This document shows positions 44,944 to 53,951 of a stretch of 64,000 nucleotides of DNA, piece by piece; the stretch's first letter is position 1; each line of letters begins with the position of its first letter. Below the pieces are notes generated by a model, which did not search any database, was not told the origin of the DNA, and saw nothing but the letters and a program-made list of their open reading frames with translations. A program made the translations under genes and the position numbers. This DNA comes from Arthrobacter sp. 31Y. Its GTDB lineage: Bacteria; Actinomycetota; Actinomycetes; Actinomycetales; Micrococcaceae. The DNA lies in contig NZ_JAFW01000001.1 of NCBI RefSeq assembly GCF_000526335.1, positions 558,001-622,000 on the forward strand. The letters run 5' to 3'.

Positions 44944-46130
44944 AGCCCGGCCTCCTGCACCCGGACTGCTTCAAGTGCTTCGCGCAGGGCGGCTTCTTCA
45001 GCATCGTTTGCGCCGCGGTCCCTGACATGTTCCAGGAAGCCACAGCAGACTCCGAGGTCATCTTGTGCCGCCGCGAGGCGATTGCTGTAACTGGTGGCCG
45101 TCCGCGCTTCAGCACCTTGGGGATCGAAGGAGAGAACCAGGGTGTCCGGGAATCGAGCCCGGACCCTCTCCATGGCCTGCGCAGGACGTTGCGCGTCCGT
45201 GAGGGTTACCTGGCAATAGGCACTCTCTGCCCAAGCGTGCTCTTCGCCGCCCAGCAGATCCTCCAGCGTCCCGCGCAACGTGGCCAGCGCTTTGGGGGCA
45301 TCCCACAAAATTTCCTCAACTGCGATCACGCCGTCGGCGTCAAGATCCACCAGCCAGGCACCTTTATGATGCTTGGCTTCCGAGAATGAATAAGCCAAGG
45401 GAGAACCGGAATAGCGGACATTGGGTGCCAGCTCCTGCCGCCCGTGGAGGTGACCGAGTGCGGTGTACGTGAAGTCTTCGAAGAGATCCAGTGGAACCGC
45501 GCCCAGGCCACCGATGCTCAGATCCCGTTCGCTCTCTGAAGTAATGCCGCCACTGGCGAAGGTGTGCCCAAGGACTACCGGATACACGGGTCCTGATGCG
45601 CGGCGCTTCTCAACATCCGTCCGGATCCGCTCCACCGCTGCCAAGGTGACATCAAAATGGTTGGCGTTCTCAGCGCCCAACCGTTCCGCGACGAGCCGGG
45701 GTTCAAGATAGGGGATGCCGTAGATAGCCACTTGGACGTTCCCTGCGCGGTCCGCGCCGTGTCCATCGGTTCCCATGGGAAACAGCACTGGTACGTCAAG
45801 TTCCTCCACCTGCGTCCTGAGGTAGACTCCCCCGCGCTCCAGCAAGCGGGAAGCGAAGCCCAACCTGATCGCGGAGTCGTGGTTGCCGCTGGTCAAGACC
45901 ACGCTGGCCCCTGCCTGCGTGATCCGCACCAGAGCGTCATCGAGGAGCTTGACCACATCCAGTCCCGGCAAAGCGCGATCGTAGACGTCTCCGGCTATCA
46001 GCACGACGTCAACGGATTTCGATTCCACCAGCGCTACCAGCTGGTCCACGAAGTCTCGTTGGGCATCAAGCATGCCAACGCCGTGGAATGACCGGCCAAG
46101 ATGCCAATCGGAAGTGTGAAGTAACCGCAT
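44940..46130 (-). CDS. sbcD: exonuclease subunit SbcD (Mre11-like nuclease)
   Basis: 396 residues. The phosphoesterase motifs are intact: RLLHTSDWHLGRSFHG, VLIAGDVYDRALP, VLTSGNHDSAIRLGFAS, PVVLGHTF, and YTALGHLHGRQEL. These bind two metal ions for DNA cleavage; SbcC provides ATP-driven clamping. Directly upstream of and overlapping sbcC. Confidence 0.95.
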   Translation of the reverse strand: MRLLHTSDWHLGRSFHGVGMLDAQRDFVDQLVALVESKSVDVVLIAGDVYDRALPGLDVVKLLDDALVRITQAGASVVLTSGNHDSAIRLGFASRLLERGGVYLRTQVEELDVPVLFPMGTDGHGADRAGNVQVAIYGIPYLEPRLVAERLGAENANHFDVTLAAVERIRTDVEKRRASGPVYPVVLGHTFASGGITSESERDLSIGGLGAVPLDLFEDFTYTALGHLHGRQELAPNVRYSGSPLAYSFSEAKHHKGAWLVDLDADGVIAVEEILWDAPKALATLRGTLEDLLGGEEHAWAESAYCQVTLTDAQRPAQAMERVRARFPDTLVLSFDPQGAEARTATSYSNRLAAAQDDLGVCCGFLEHVRDRGANDAEEAALREALEAVRVQEAGL

Positions 46131-46198
46131 ATTTCCAAGTTAACCGGGGGCACCGACAATAAAGCGCAGGCGAGCCGCCCGCCGTCGAGCCCGTAAGG

Positions 46199-47146
46199 TT
46201 ATTTGCCCTTTTTACCGTCGAAGAAGTCCCGGGCATCATCATTGACCGGCGCAGCCGGCACAGCCCGGGGTGAGGCGATGTCCGGCTTCACAGCGGCTTC
46301 CTTAACCTCGGCGTCGCTGACATCAGCGTCCTCAACCGGCTCGTCGATGGCATCGAAGGAGTCGTTCACCCCATCGCTGCCCACCTTGAAGTCCTCAGGC
46401 CCGGCGACCGCAGCCGATGACAGGCCCTGGAAACCACGGAAGGCAAGGCCGGCAAGAGCGGCACCCATCAGCGGGGCCACCCAGAAGAGCCACAGGCCCT
46501 CAAGTGCCCAGGGCGAGCTGAAGAATGCTTGGGCTGTTGCCCGCGCAGGGTTGAAGGGAAGGTTTCCCAGTACCTGTCCGAGCTGAAGCAGAACAGCCGT
46601 TGACAAGCCCACTGCGAAGGGCGCCATGGCAGGTACGGCCCGGCGGCCCGCTGTCGCGCCAAGGAACACAGCCACAATGAGCGCCGCACCCAGGACTTCG
46701 ACCAACAGAACTCCGGCCAGCTGTGTTTGGGCGGCAGCGTGTTCGCCAAAGCCCGGCGACACGACGTCGAACGCGGCCCTGGCGTCAGTAAGGACCGGCA
46801 CCGTGCTCACCACAAAGTAGATCAACGCAGCACCAACCACACTGCCGATGATTTGCGCCGCCAGATAGCCCAACGCCGCCACAGCCCGGATTCGGCCGGC
46901 GATCAGATTGCCCAGGGTGATCACAGGGTTGAAGTGACCTCCCGAGACATAGCCAAAGGCCAGCATGGCTGCTGTCACGGCAAGGCCGGTCGCAAGAGCA
47001 ACAGGCAAGGGGGCGGCACCAGGATTCGAGAAAATCCCGACTCCCACCGCGACAACAACAACGAACATCGATCCCAAAGCTTCAGCCGACAGCCGGGCAA
47101 CAAGTCCCGGTTGGGGTTCGGGCGTGGCCTGTACAGGTGAGGTCAT
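46199..47146 (-). CDS. MIP/aquaporin family channel with acidic C-terminal tail
   Basis: 315 residues, six helices plus two half-helices. The first pore motif is NPV (residues 73-75, GGHFNPVITLGN) instead of NPA, the second is NPA (199-201, PFNPARATAQAF). Water or glycerol passage is expected. After about residue 240 comes a roughly 75-residue acidic tail ending DARDFFDGKKGK, not seen in AqpZ/GlpF, possibly a regulatory or anchoring extension. Confidence 0.88.
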   Translation of the reverse strand: MTSPVQATPEPQPGLVARLSAEALGSMFVVVVAVGVGIFSNPGAAPLPVALATGLAVTAAMLAFGYVSGGHFNPVITLGNLIAGRIRAVAALGYLAAQIIGSVVGAALIYFVVSTVPVLTDARAAFDVVSPGFGEHAAAQTQLAGVLLVEVLGAALIVAVFLGATAGRRAVPAMAPFAVGLSTAVLLQLGQVLGNLPFNPARATAQAFFSSPWALEGLWLFWVAPLMGAALAGLAFRGFQGLSSAAVAGPEDFKVGSDGVNDSFDAIDEPVEDADVSDAEVKEAAVKPDIASPRAVPAAPVNDDARDFFDGKKGK

Positions 47147-47306
47147 GTGGAATGAGTCCTTACGGTTGGTGTGGGTGCCGTATGACCGGCTTCGTCGCTG
47201 CGGACGCTGAGGTTTGGCGCTGGCTTTGCAGGGAGTGATGCAAGCTCAAAGCCACTGTGCATTGTGCCAGCCGAGTCTGGGCGCTGGCTGAATCCCGCCT
47301 CCGAGC

Positions 47307-47651
47307 TTATCCGCCAAGGGCGATGGCGGCGATGGCTGTGGCACCGAGTCCCACCACGGCCATCGTGCTGACCAGCACGAGCCTGGCCGATGCTGCCTCG
47401 TTGCCTGCGTGGAGTTGGCGTGAGCGAACCCACACCACCGAAGCCAGCACGATGGTGGCCGCGGCTGCCATGAGAGCGCAGATCCCTTGGTAATCGAGCC
47501 CGGGCAGGACTGCCACGAGGTTGCCGGTGGAGGGTTCGGATGTCAGCCAACTCCGCCAAATGAAGAGGTCCACCACTACCAGGGAGATCAGCGTCCGGCG
47601 CCATGCCAAGGTGGTGCGCTCAGGTTGCAACCCGGGATCGCGGACTTCCAT
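47307..47651 (-). CDS. DUF202 family membrane protein (second of pair)
   Basis: 114 residues. Starts with the DUF202 hallmark DPGLQPERTTLAWRRT, followed by three hydrophobic segments. ATG 47651 lies two bases after the stop of the preceding DUF202 gene. Function unknown. The frame is open further upstream but that part overlaps the other gene and is not coding. Confidence 0.85.
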   Translation of the reverse strand: MEVRDPGLQPERTTLAWRRTLISLVVVDLFIWRSWLTSEPSTGNLVAVLPGLDYQGICALMAAAATIVLASVVWVRSRQLHAGNEAASARLVLVSTMAVVGLGATAIAAIALGG

Positions 47652-47653
47652 CC

Positions 47654-48055
47654 CTACCGCGCCACCAATATCAGCACCGCAAAAGCGAACGCCGCTACGG
47701 CCACCACAATGGTCATGAACAACATGACCCTGGAGAACGGGAGCGCCTGATCGTTGCGCATCGCGGCTTCCATCTGCCCCCAACGGCGGTATGAAAGGAC
47801 AGCCAGCCCCGCCCCCACCAAAGCAAGCAGGACACAGAGGACCAGACGGACTGGCGTGGGCGCGATGTTGGGAGCCAGCTGGTCAACAGCGACCGCGCCG
47901 GCGAGCAAGGCCAAGGACGTGCGGATCCAAGCAAGGAAGGTACGTTCGTTGGCGAGAGAAAACCTGTAATCGGGGGTCTTGCCTGTCCGTCGCCAAGCAG
48001 GTTCACGCAAAATGTCTCTCCAAGTTTTGTCAGTGCCGGGCAGCTTCCCCACCAT
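47654..48055 (-). CDS. DUF202 (YidH-type) membrane protein (first of pair)
   Basis: 133 residues. The family motif PDYRFSLANERTFLAWIRTS is followed by three transmembrane segments. ATG 48055 is used, since a longer start would run into the divergent ADP-ribosylglycohydrolase gene. Tandem DUF202 genes of two sequence types are common; the pair may form a hetero-oligomer. Confidence 0.85.
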   Translation of the reverse strand: MVGKLPGTDKTWRDILREPAWRRTGKTPDYRFSLANERTFLAWIRTSLALLAGAVAVDQLAPNIAPTPVRLVLCVLLALVGAGLAVLSYRRWGQMEAAMRNDQALPFSRVMLFMTIVVAVAAFAFAVLILVAR

Positions 48056-48091
48056 ATCAGCGGAGGTTCCCGGGCACGGTAAGTTACTGGC

Positions 48092-49162
48092 ATGAGTGTT
48101 GAGCCTAAGCCCCCCGCCGTTCCTTCCTTCGAGTCCCGCGTCCATGGGTCACTTCTGGGCGGCGCGCTGGGTGATTCCCTTGGTTATGCAGTGGAGTTCG
48201 AGTCTCTTGCCGCGATTCGCGCGCGCTATGGTTCCGCCGGCCTGACTTCCTTCGGTCAGCTCGAGGTCAGCAGCCACTTCTCGGACGACACGCAAATGAC
48301 GTTGTACACCGTCGACGGCCTGGTGGAAGCTCTCGAATGGGCGAACGACGGCGTAGCAGCGGACGAGGTTGCCTGCCTGTGGCTGGCCTACCTGCGTTGG
48401 CTCGCCACGCAGGACGTTGCTGTTGCCTCCTCCGCACCCGTGCCGCAACCGCGCTGGATCGACGCCCAGGATGTCCTGCATCACCGCCGCGCACCCGGCA
48501 ACGCCTGCCTAAGCGGTTTGGCAACGGGCCAGATGGGAACAGTTGCACGTCCGGTCAATGCCGACTCCAAAGGTTGCGGCACCGTGATGCGTTCAGCCCC
48601 GTTTGGACTCATCCCCCACATTTCCCGCGAAGCGGTCTACAAACTCAGCTCGGACGCCGCTTCGTTGACACACGGACACCCTTCAGCGCGGCTCAGTGCG
48701 GCAGCCTTTAGCCTGCTGATCCACAACATCGTGGCAGGAAGCGACCCCCGCAACGCCGCCACAGAGGCCCTCATCTACGTCAACGGCGTCCCCACCAAGG
48801 CACCCGAACTGGCGGAGCGGCTGGACAAAGCCCTGCAGTTGTCCCTGCAGGGCTCCCCCTTGGACCCGGAAGAACTGACCACAGCGCTTGGTGAAGGTTG
48901 GGTTGCCGAGGAAGCACTCGCCGTCGGGCTTTACGCCGTGCTGGCCACCACAGGCAGCACGCCGGCAGAGCATTTCCGCAACGCGATAACCGTGGCCATC
49001 AATCACAGTGGCGACAGCGACTCCACCGGGTCCATTGCCGGAAACATCCTGGGCGCTTACTACGGTGAGGACTGCCTTCCGGCCGACTGGTTGGAGGCTT
49101 TGGAAGCCCCGGAGGTGGTTCGCGGCATGGCCGACCGCTTGCTTGCTGTCACCACCGGCTAA
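48092..49162 (+). CDS. ADP-ribosylglycohydrolase family protein
   Basis: 356 residues of the DraG/ARH fold. The metal-binding motifs are present: GSLLGGALGDSLGYAVEF, FSDDTQMTLYTVDGLVE, and the C-terminal NHSGDSDSTGSIAGNILGAYYG. The enzyme removes ADP-ribose from proteins or small molecules. Only 36 bp separate its ATG from the divergent DUF202 pair. No ADP-ribosyltransferase is adjacent, so the target is unknown. Confidence 0.92.
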   Translation: MSVEPKPPAVPSFESRVHGSLLGGALGDSLGYAVEFESLAAIRARYGSAGLTSFGQLEVSSHFSDDTQMTLYTVDGLVEALEWANDGVAADEVACLWLAYLRWLATQDVAVASSAPVPQPRWIDAQDVLHHRRAPGNACLSGLATGQMGTVARPVNADSKGCGTVMRSAPFGLIPHISREAVYKLSSDAASLTHGHPSARLSAAAFSLLIHNIVAGSDPRNAATEALIYVNGVPTKAPELAERLDKALQLSLQGSPLDPEELTTALGEGWVAEEALAVGLYAVLATTGSTPAEHFRNAITVAINHSGDSDSTGSIAGNILGAYYGEDCLPADWLEALEAPEVVRGMADRLLAVTTG

Positions 49163-49169
49163 ACAAGAG

Positions 49170-49757
49170 TTACGTTCTGCGGAGCGTCACGTTGTTGCAG
49201 GCCTCGCACACGTCCTCGGGAATAAGGCCGCGGCGCTGCAGGAAGCCAAAGATGGAGCAGCCGAGGCAGAAACCCACAAAGGATTCCAGCGAAGCCGCCA
49301 CGATCAGGAGTGCCAGCAGGATCCAGGCGGCGGGCTGGAAGCCGGTGAAAAACAGCACGACGGCGGCGGTCGTCAAAGCGGCACCGATGCCTTGAGCGAA
49401 GCGCTTGGGTGGACCGGCAACCAGCTTGGCGTGTCCGATCTTGGGCGCCAGCACCTTCACTGACAGCAGTGCGAGCGGGGAGATCCGTGGCCCGAACAGC
49501 ACCCGAAGCCAGAAGCCGATTGCCAGTGCCACCAGGCCTAAAGCCCAGCCGGTCAACAAGGTGGCGACTGCCAGCACCACCACCAGTCCGGCTGTGATCC
49601 GTGCGGCGTATTCGTTGACCGGGTTCGGGAAAGCGAACACCTTCCGCCAATCCACCCCGCCGCGTGCAGCTGCGCCGGCAGAAGAAGCAGCACCGGCCGG
49701 AGTGGAGCCGCCGGCTGGCTGGCGCACAGGAGCGGGGGGAAGAGCTGGCTTGGTCAT
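49170..49757 (-). CDS. DUF4395 domain-containing membrane protein
   Basis: 195 residues. A Pro/Ala-rich cytoplasmic N-terminus (1-35), then FPNPVNEYAARITAGLV and four hydrophobic segments typical of DUF4395. Two Cys pairs, CLGC in the last helix and CEAC near the C-terminus, recall a redox or metal role. Convergent with the ADP-ribosylglycohydrolase gene, 7 bp apart. Confidence 0.85.
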   Translation of the reverse strand: MTKPALPPAPVRQPAGGSTPAGAASSAGAAARGGVDWRKVFAFPNPVNEYAARITAGLVVVLAVATLLTGWALGLVALAIGFWLRVLFGPRISPLALLSVKVLAPKIGHAKLVAGPPKRFAQGIGAALTTAAVVLFFTGFQPAAWILLALLIVAASLESFVGFCLGCSIFGFLQRRGLIPEDVCEACNNVTLRRT

Positions 49758-49836
49758 GTCCCAAGGCTAGGAGTCCGGCTCCACCAGCGGGAAGGATTGT
49801 TGCGCAGTATGACCCTGCAGGCCGAGTGCGTGGAGG

Positions 49837-50847
49837 TTACGCGCCGCCCACCATCTGCAAGAACTCCCCCTCGGACACAACCTCGATTTGCTGGCCCTTG
49901 GCATGGAGTTCCAGGACCCTCTTTGCCTTGCCTGTGAGCCGGCCGGCGCGAAGGTCACCTGCCACAAAGCCATCACCGACGATCAGCACAGTAGTCCGTG
50001 CAGTTACCCGGCTTTCGGGACGTGCGCCCATGTCCGCAGCCCGTGATTTTGCCTCCGGCCTGGTGATGGCGAGGTCTCCCGTGAACACCACGGTCTGGCC
50101 GAAGAGCGGGTGCCCGGGTTCCGCGGACGGGTTCGGCAACGGGTTGGGCCCTTCCTCCGGCCAGGCCTGGAAGCCACCCGGCACGCCCAGTGCACTTTCA
50201 AGCGTCCGTTCGGCGGCGCTTCCGGTCCTTGCCGCGAGCGCAGATATGGTGGCTTTGGAGAGACCCTGCGAGGGATCGAATGCGGGTTGCTTCGGCAGGT
50301 TCAGGCCGAGGGAAAGGTAGAGTTCGGCGATGCTGTTGGCGCTGTTCCGTCTGGCGATGTCCACCAGGATGCCGGCGCAGGCGCGGGCGTCTTCCGCGGC
50401 GTCGTGGTGATTGACCAGGGGAACCCCGGCTTCCTCTGCGGCATAGGGCAGAGAATTGGAAACCAGCGAATAGCAGCGTCGGGACAGCATCACGGTGCAC
50501 ACGTAGTCATAAGCCGGCCCGGCCAGGCCTGAAACTTCCAGGCCTGAGCGAATAACGCCGAGGTCGAAGGCTGCGTTGTGGGCAGCGAGTACGTCGTCGC
50601 CAATGAATGCGCCGATTTCAGGGAAGAGCTCTCCGAACCGTGGGCGGCCGGCGACGTCTTCGGCACGGATGCCGTGGATGCGGGTGTTGTGGAATTCGAA
50701 GTGATCGTGGTTCTCCGGAGGGCGCATCAGCCAGGAGGCTTCCTCCACCACAACTCCGTTGCGGACTTTACTCAGGCCCACCGAACACGGAGACCCCCTG
50801 AAGCCGTTGGCTGTTTCAAAGTCGATCGCCGTAAAGTCCAATGCCAC
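49837..50847 (-). CDS. DEDDh exonuclease with BRCT domain (DnaQ/epsilon-like)
   Basis: 336 residues. Exonuclease domain (1-170): DFTAIDFETAN (Exo I), AAHNAAFDLGVI (Exo II) and NHHDAAEDARAC (Exo III). C-terminal BRCT domain (about 245-335) with FGQTVVFTGDLAITRPEAK, as in NAD-dependent ligase and related repair proteins. It probably trims single-stranded 3' ends in repair rather than being the replicative proofreader. Confidence 0.9.
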   Translation of the reverse strand: MALDFTAIDFETANGFRGSPCSVGLSKVRNGVVVEEASWLMRPPENHDHFEFHNTRIHGIRAEDVAGRPRFGELFPEIGAFIGDDVLAAHNAAFDLGVIRSGLEVSGLAGPAYDYVCTVMLSRRCYSLVSNSLPYAAEEAGVPLVNHHDAAEDARACAGILVDIARRNSANSIAELYLSLGLNLPKQPAFDPSQGLSKATISALAARTGSAAERTLESALGVPGGFQAWPEEGPNPLPNPSAEPGHPLFGQTVVFTGDLAITRPEAKSRAADMGARPESRVTARTTVLIVGDGFVAGDLRAGRLTGKAKRVLELHAKGQQIEVVSEGEFLQMVGGA

Positions 50848-50861
50848 TGGACAAGATTACA

Positions 50862-50912
50862 GCCGGAAAAGGCCGGCCCTGCCGATTTGTGCGGCGGGGC
50901 GGCCCTTCCGGC
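50862..50912 (-). terminator. imperfect long hairpin after the ABC operon
   Basis: GCCGGAA (50862-50868) pairs with TTCCGGC (50906-50912), and inner GC-rich segments also complement. It lies 3' of the ABC-2 gene on its strand and is a plausible terminator. Confidence 0.5.
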
Positions 50913-50943
50913 CAGTATTGTGGCGAACGCTACATCTCGTTGC

Positions 50944-51630
50944 CTAGGGAGTGGCCCTGCGCAGAGTTGTGTAGGATCCGGCTGCGAGTACGACGCACAG
51001 GAGGGCGGCCCACCCGCTGATGCTGAGCGGCGTCTGCTGGGCCATCCAGTTTCCAAAGTGTCCCCAGCCTTCAAACACGGTGGTGAGGGCGGCTATGCCG
51101 ATCAGGGTTATCGCCGTTCCCAAGGTGGAGACCAAGGTGCCGGTGGTGCCCCAGCGCTTGAAGATGGTGGCGAACCAGAATCCGATGATGAACATGAACA
51201 TCATCAGCACAAAGAAGAATGCGGCGGTGGAGTACCAGGGACCGTCGGTGACCCACGGGATATTGAAGAAGTACCCGGAAACGCCCCAGCCGTTGGTGGC
51301 CCGTTCGAGGACACCGCCCAGCATGTACAGCACGGTCATCCCCAGTGCGATGAGCGAGAAGAGGCCGAGGGTTCCCAAGTAGAACGCACGCCGGCTGATG
51401 CTCAGGCCTTGGGAGAACGGGAACACCAGGGTCATGCTTTGGATTCCAAGGACCAGGAAGTACCAGAGTGGTGCCTGGCTGCCGCCGCCATTCTTACCCT
51501 CGGTGACGGGAATGAGGGCAAAAATGGCGAGCGACATCAGGAAGGATGCCGCCAGGATGGTCAGAGGCCATCCGATGTACGTCCACTTGTTGATCAGCTG
51601 CATTCGGGCAACTGCCAGGGTCCTGCTCAT
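50944..51630 (-). CDS. ABC-2-type membrane permease
   Basis: 228 residues with six predicted helices and no clear signature, but its start overlaps the ATPase gene (ATGA), so it is the membrane part of that transporter. YtrC/YtrD-like permeases of GntR-controlled export systems look alike. The exported molecule (peptide, antibiotic or lipid intermediate) is unknown. Confidence 0.82.
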   Translation of the reverse strand: MSRTLAVARMQLINKWTYIGWPLTILAASFLMSLAIFALIPVTEGKNGGGSQAPLWYFLVLGIQSMTLVFPFSQGLSISRRAFYLGTLGLFSLIALGMTVLYMLGGVLERATNGWGVSGYFFNIPWVTDGPWYSTAAFFFVLMMFMFIIGFWFATIFKRWGTTGTLVSTLGTAITLIGIAALTTVFEGWGHFGNWMAQQTPLSISGWAALLCVVLAAGSYTTLRRATP

Positions 51631-52559
51631 CGCCTTGCCTCCATCGTGTCATCGGCGAATTCTCCACTGCCTGTACCCGTTGCGCCTGCCCCGGCCATGG
51701 TCTTCCGCACCACCAACTGCTGCAATGAAACCGGTGATAGTTCGAGGCCAAGCTCCTGGGCTTCGGTGCGTTCGCGGCTGCTGAGCACCTCGTCTACCGT
51801 CACTGATGCCAACGACCCCAGCGTTTCCCGGTGCAGGATCTTCCGGCCGGCCAGGAAGGCATCCACCTTTTCGGCAGAACCGGAAACTGTCACGGCGGAG
51901 CCCCTTATCTCCTCGGCATCGGCGTCCATAATGATCCGCCCCCGATCGATGACCACTACGTGTTCAAGGAGATTCGCTACCTCGTCGATCAGGTGTGAGG
52001 AAAGGATGATGGTGCGCGGGTGCTCCGCGTAGTCCTCCACCAGACGGTCGTAGAACAATTGCCGGGCTACGGCGTCGAGTCCCAAGTAGGGCTCGTCGAA
52101 GAAGGTCAGTTCTGCCCTGGAGGCCAGGCCGATAATGACTCCAACAGCGGACAACTGCCCGCGTGAGAGTTTCTTGATCCGCCGTTTGACGGGAAGCTGG
52201 AAATCCTCGGCCAGGCGGTCGGCGAACTCCTGGTCCCAGTTCTTGTAGAACAGCGCAGCAGAGCGGAAGGCGTGCCGCGGCTGGAAGTCATCCGGGTACT
52301 TCTGCGATTCGCGGATAAAGCAGATCCGGGACAGCACCGCCTCGTTCTCATAGGCGTTGGCTCCGAAGACGAGTGCTTCACCGGACGTGGCAAAGGCCTG
52401 GGCTGTCAGGATGGACATCAGGGTGGTCTTGCCGGCTCCGTTGCGCCCCAGCAATCCGTAGATACGGTTGGCTGAGAGGCTAAGGTTCACCTTGTCCAGA
52501 GCATTCAGGTCTTTGTAGTGCTTGATCAGGTTACGGGCCTCGACGATGGTGTCGTTCAC
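51627..52559 (-). CDS. ABC transporter ATP-binding protein (YtrB-like)
   Basis: 310 residues: Walker A GRNGAGKT (38-45), signature LSRGQ (131-135) in place of the usual LSGGQ, Walker B LTFFDEP (151-157). After the ATPase core a C-terminal extension of about 90 residues carries an accessory domain. GTG 52559 overlaps the GntR stop. The operon plan (GntR, ATPase, permease) matches Bacillus ytrAB-type systems induced by cell-wall antibiotics. Confidence 0.92.
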   Translation of the reverse strand: MNDTIVEARNLIKHYKDLNALDKVNLSLSANRIYGLLGRNGAGKTTLMSILTAQAFATSGEALVFGANAYENEAVLSRICFIRESQKYPDDFQPRHAFRSAALFYKNWDQEFADRLAEDFQLPVKRRIKKLSRGQLSAVGVIIGLASRAELTFFDEPYLGLDAVARQLFYDRLVEDYAEHPRTIILSSHLIDEVANLLEHVVVIDRGRIIMDADAEEIRGSAVTVSGSAEKVDAFLAGRKILHRETLGSLASVTVDEVLSSRERTEAQELGLELSPVSLQQLVVRKTMAGAGATGTGSGEFADDTMEARR

Positions 52560-52966
52560 AGGGCCGCACTCCTTTCCTTGTCAGTCCCGGGTTCCGGGTC
52601 AAGCCCGGAGCTGCGTTCAATCATGGTGTTGAGCTGCTCCGCCGAGATGCCCAGCTTCCGGGCCTCCAACGCCAGCGGCTTGACGTACTGCTCGAAGAAC
52701 TCTTCGGTGCGGCGTGCTACCAGCTGGGCGCGTGCCCCCGTAGCTACGAACATCCCTATCCCCCTGCGTTTGTAGAGAATTCCTGAATCCACCAGCAGAT
52801 TGACGCCCTTGGCAGCTGTTGCCGGGTTGATGCGGTGGAAAGCTGCGAACTCATTGGTAGACGGCACTTGGGATTCCTCGGCCATACTGCCGTCCACAAT
52901 TCCGTTCTCTATGAGTTCGGCGATCTGCATGAAGATCGGTTTGCTGTCATCGATCATGAGCATCAT
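52556..52966 (-). CDS. GntR family regulator (YtrA subfamily)
   Basis: 136 residues: winged helix (PIFMQIAELIENGIVDGSMAEESQVPSTNEFAAFHRINPATAAKGVNLL) with a short C-terminal dimerisation helix instead of a large effector domain, the YtrA hallmark. Start at ATG 52966, 52963 or 52957; GAGG upstream fits the second best. It is first in its operon and a palindrome lies immediately upstream, indicating autorepression. Confidence 0.92.
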   Translation of the reverse strand: MMLMIDDSKPIFMQIAELIENGIVDGSMAEESQVPSTNEFAAFHRINPATAAKGVNLLVDSGILYKRRGIGMFVATGARAQLVARRTEEFFEQYVKPLALEARKLGISAEQLNTMIERSSGLDPEPGTDKERSAAL

Positions 52967-52975
52967 CGCCTCACT

Positions 52976-52999
52976 GGTTCATTACTCATGTAACTAACC
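52976..52999. promoter_or_regulatory. GntR (YtrA-type) operator
   Basis: GGTTCATTAC and GTAACTAACC flank TCAT; 8 of 10 positions are symmetric. It lies 10 bp upstream of the gntR start, overlapping the expected promoter or leader. Confidence 0.65.
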
Positions 53000-53072
53000 A
53001 TACAACCGGCCAGCCAAGAGTCAAGAGGACGCCCGGAAAAATACGACGACGGCCGTCAAGTAGGCTTGATAG

Positions 53073-53849
53073 GTGATCTTTTCTGCGATAAGCGACCTTG
53101 CCGTATCCACTTTCGGGGGCGCGGGCCCGGTACAGCCGCCTATGGCTTCGTTCCTGCCGGACTGGCTGAACCCCGACGTCTTCCTCCGCGATTCACCGTT
53201 GGGCCCCTGGGTAGTCCTCCTGGTCTGCGCCATTGTGTTCGCAGAAACAGGACTCCTCGTGGGGTTCTTCCTGCCGGGTGACTCCATGCTGTTCACGGCG
53301 GGACTTCTGGTCTCCACAGGAGCAATCGAGTTCAACCTGTGGGCCATGTGCGCCATGATCATCGTGGCTGCCATCATCGGCAACCAAACCGGCTACCTCA
53401 TTGGATCCAAGGCCGGCCCAGCGATCTTCAATAAGCCCGATTCACGGCTTTTCAAAAAGGAAAACGTGGAGAGCGCCCACGCGTTCTTCGAAAAGCACGG
53501 CGGCAAGGCCCTGATCCTGGCGCGATTCGTTCCCATCATCCGCACTTTCGTGCCAGTGATAGTGGGTGTTGCGCAGATGGACAAGCGTAAGTTCTTCCTC
53601 TTCAACGTCATTGGAGCAGTTCTCTGGGGCGGCGGCGTAACCCTGCTTGGCGCTTGGCTTGGCCAGTTCGAATGGGTCGGCAACAACATCGACATCATCT
53701 TCATCGTCATCGTCCTGATCTCGGTCATCCCGATCTTCATCGAAATCGGCCGTGGATTCATGGCCAAGCGCAGGGCAGCGGCCGAAGGCACCGACCCCGT
53801 TGAAGAGTTCATCGAAGAGCACGAGGGCGGCAAGCACACCGAGCACTGA
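53073..53849 (+). CDS. DedA family membrane protein
   Basis: 258 residues. DedA/SNARE-associated fold: FAETGLLVGFFLPGDSMLFTAG, a re-entrant loop with GNQTGYLIGSKAG, FFEKHGGKALILARFVPIIRTFVPVIVG and later helices. The F/Y-xRFVPxxRT motif is the family signature. Some DedA proteins flip undecaprenyl phosphate or other lipids. GTG 53073 is the likely start; no strong ribosome site is seen, so a leaderless mRNA is possible. Confidence 0.92.
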   Translation: MIFSAISDLAVSTFGGAGPVQPPMASFLPDWLNPDVFLRDSPLGPWVVLLVCAIVFAETGLLVGFFLPGDSMLFTAGLLVSTGAIEFNLWAMCAMIIVAAIIGNQTGYLIGSKAGPAIFNKPDSRLFKKENVESAHAFFEKHGGKALILARFVPIIRTFVPVIVGVAQMDKRKFFLFNVIGAVLWGGGVTLLGAWLGQFEWVGNNIDIIFIVIVLISVIPIFIEIGRGFMAKRRAAAEGTDPVEEFIEEHEGGKHTEH

Positions 53850-53890
53850 GGCTCCGCAAACCCTCCCAAGGACAAAAGAGCCACGACAAT

Positions 53891-53923
53891 AAAAGGCACC
53901 CCGCATTCGCGGGGTGCCTTTTT
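53891..53923. terminator. bidirectional terminator between dedA and rdgB
   Basis: AAAAGGCACCCCGC (53891-53904) pairs perfectly with 53909-53922 around ATTC, with T-runs outward on both strands. Confidence 0.92.
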
Positions 53924-53951
53924 CTGTCAGGGAAAACAGCCAGGGGAAAAG

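Noticed and set aside
47143..47604. 153-codon minus-strand open frame upstream of the aquaporin
   Set aside because: Overlaps the DUF202 gene in another frame; translation is Arg/Gly/His-rich. The remaining 47147-47306 region holds nothing I can name.
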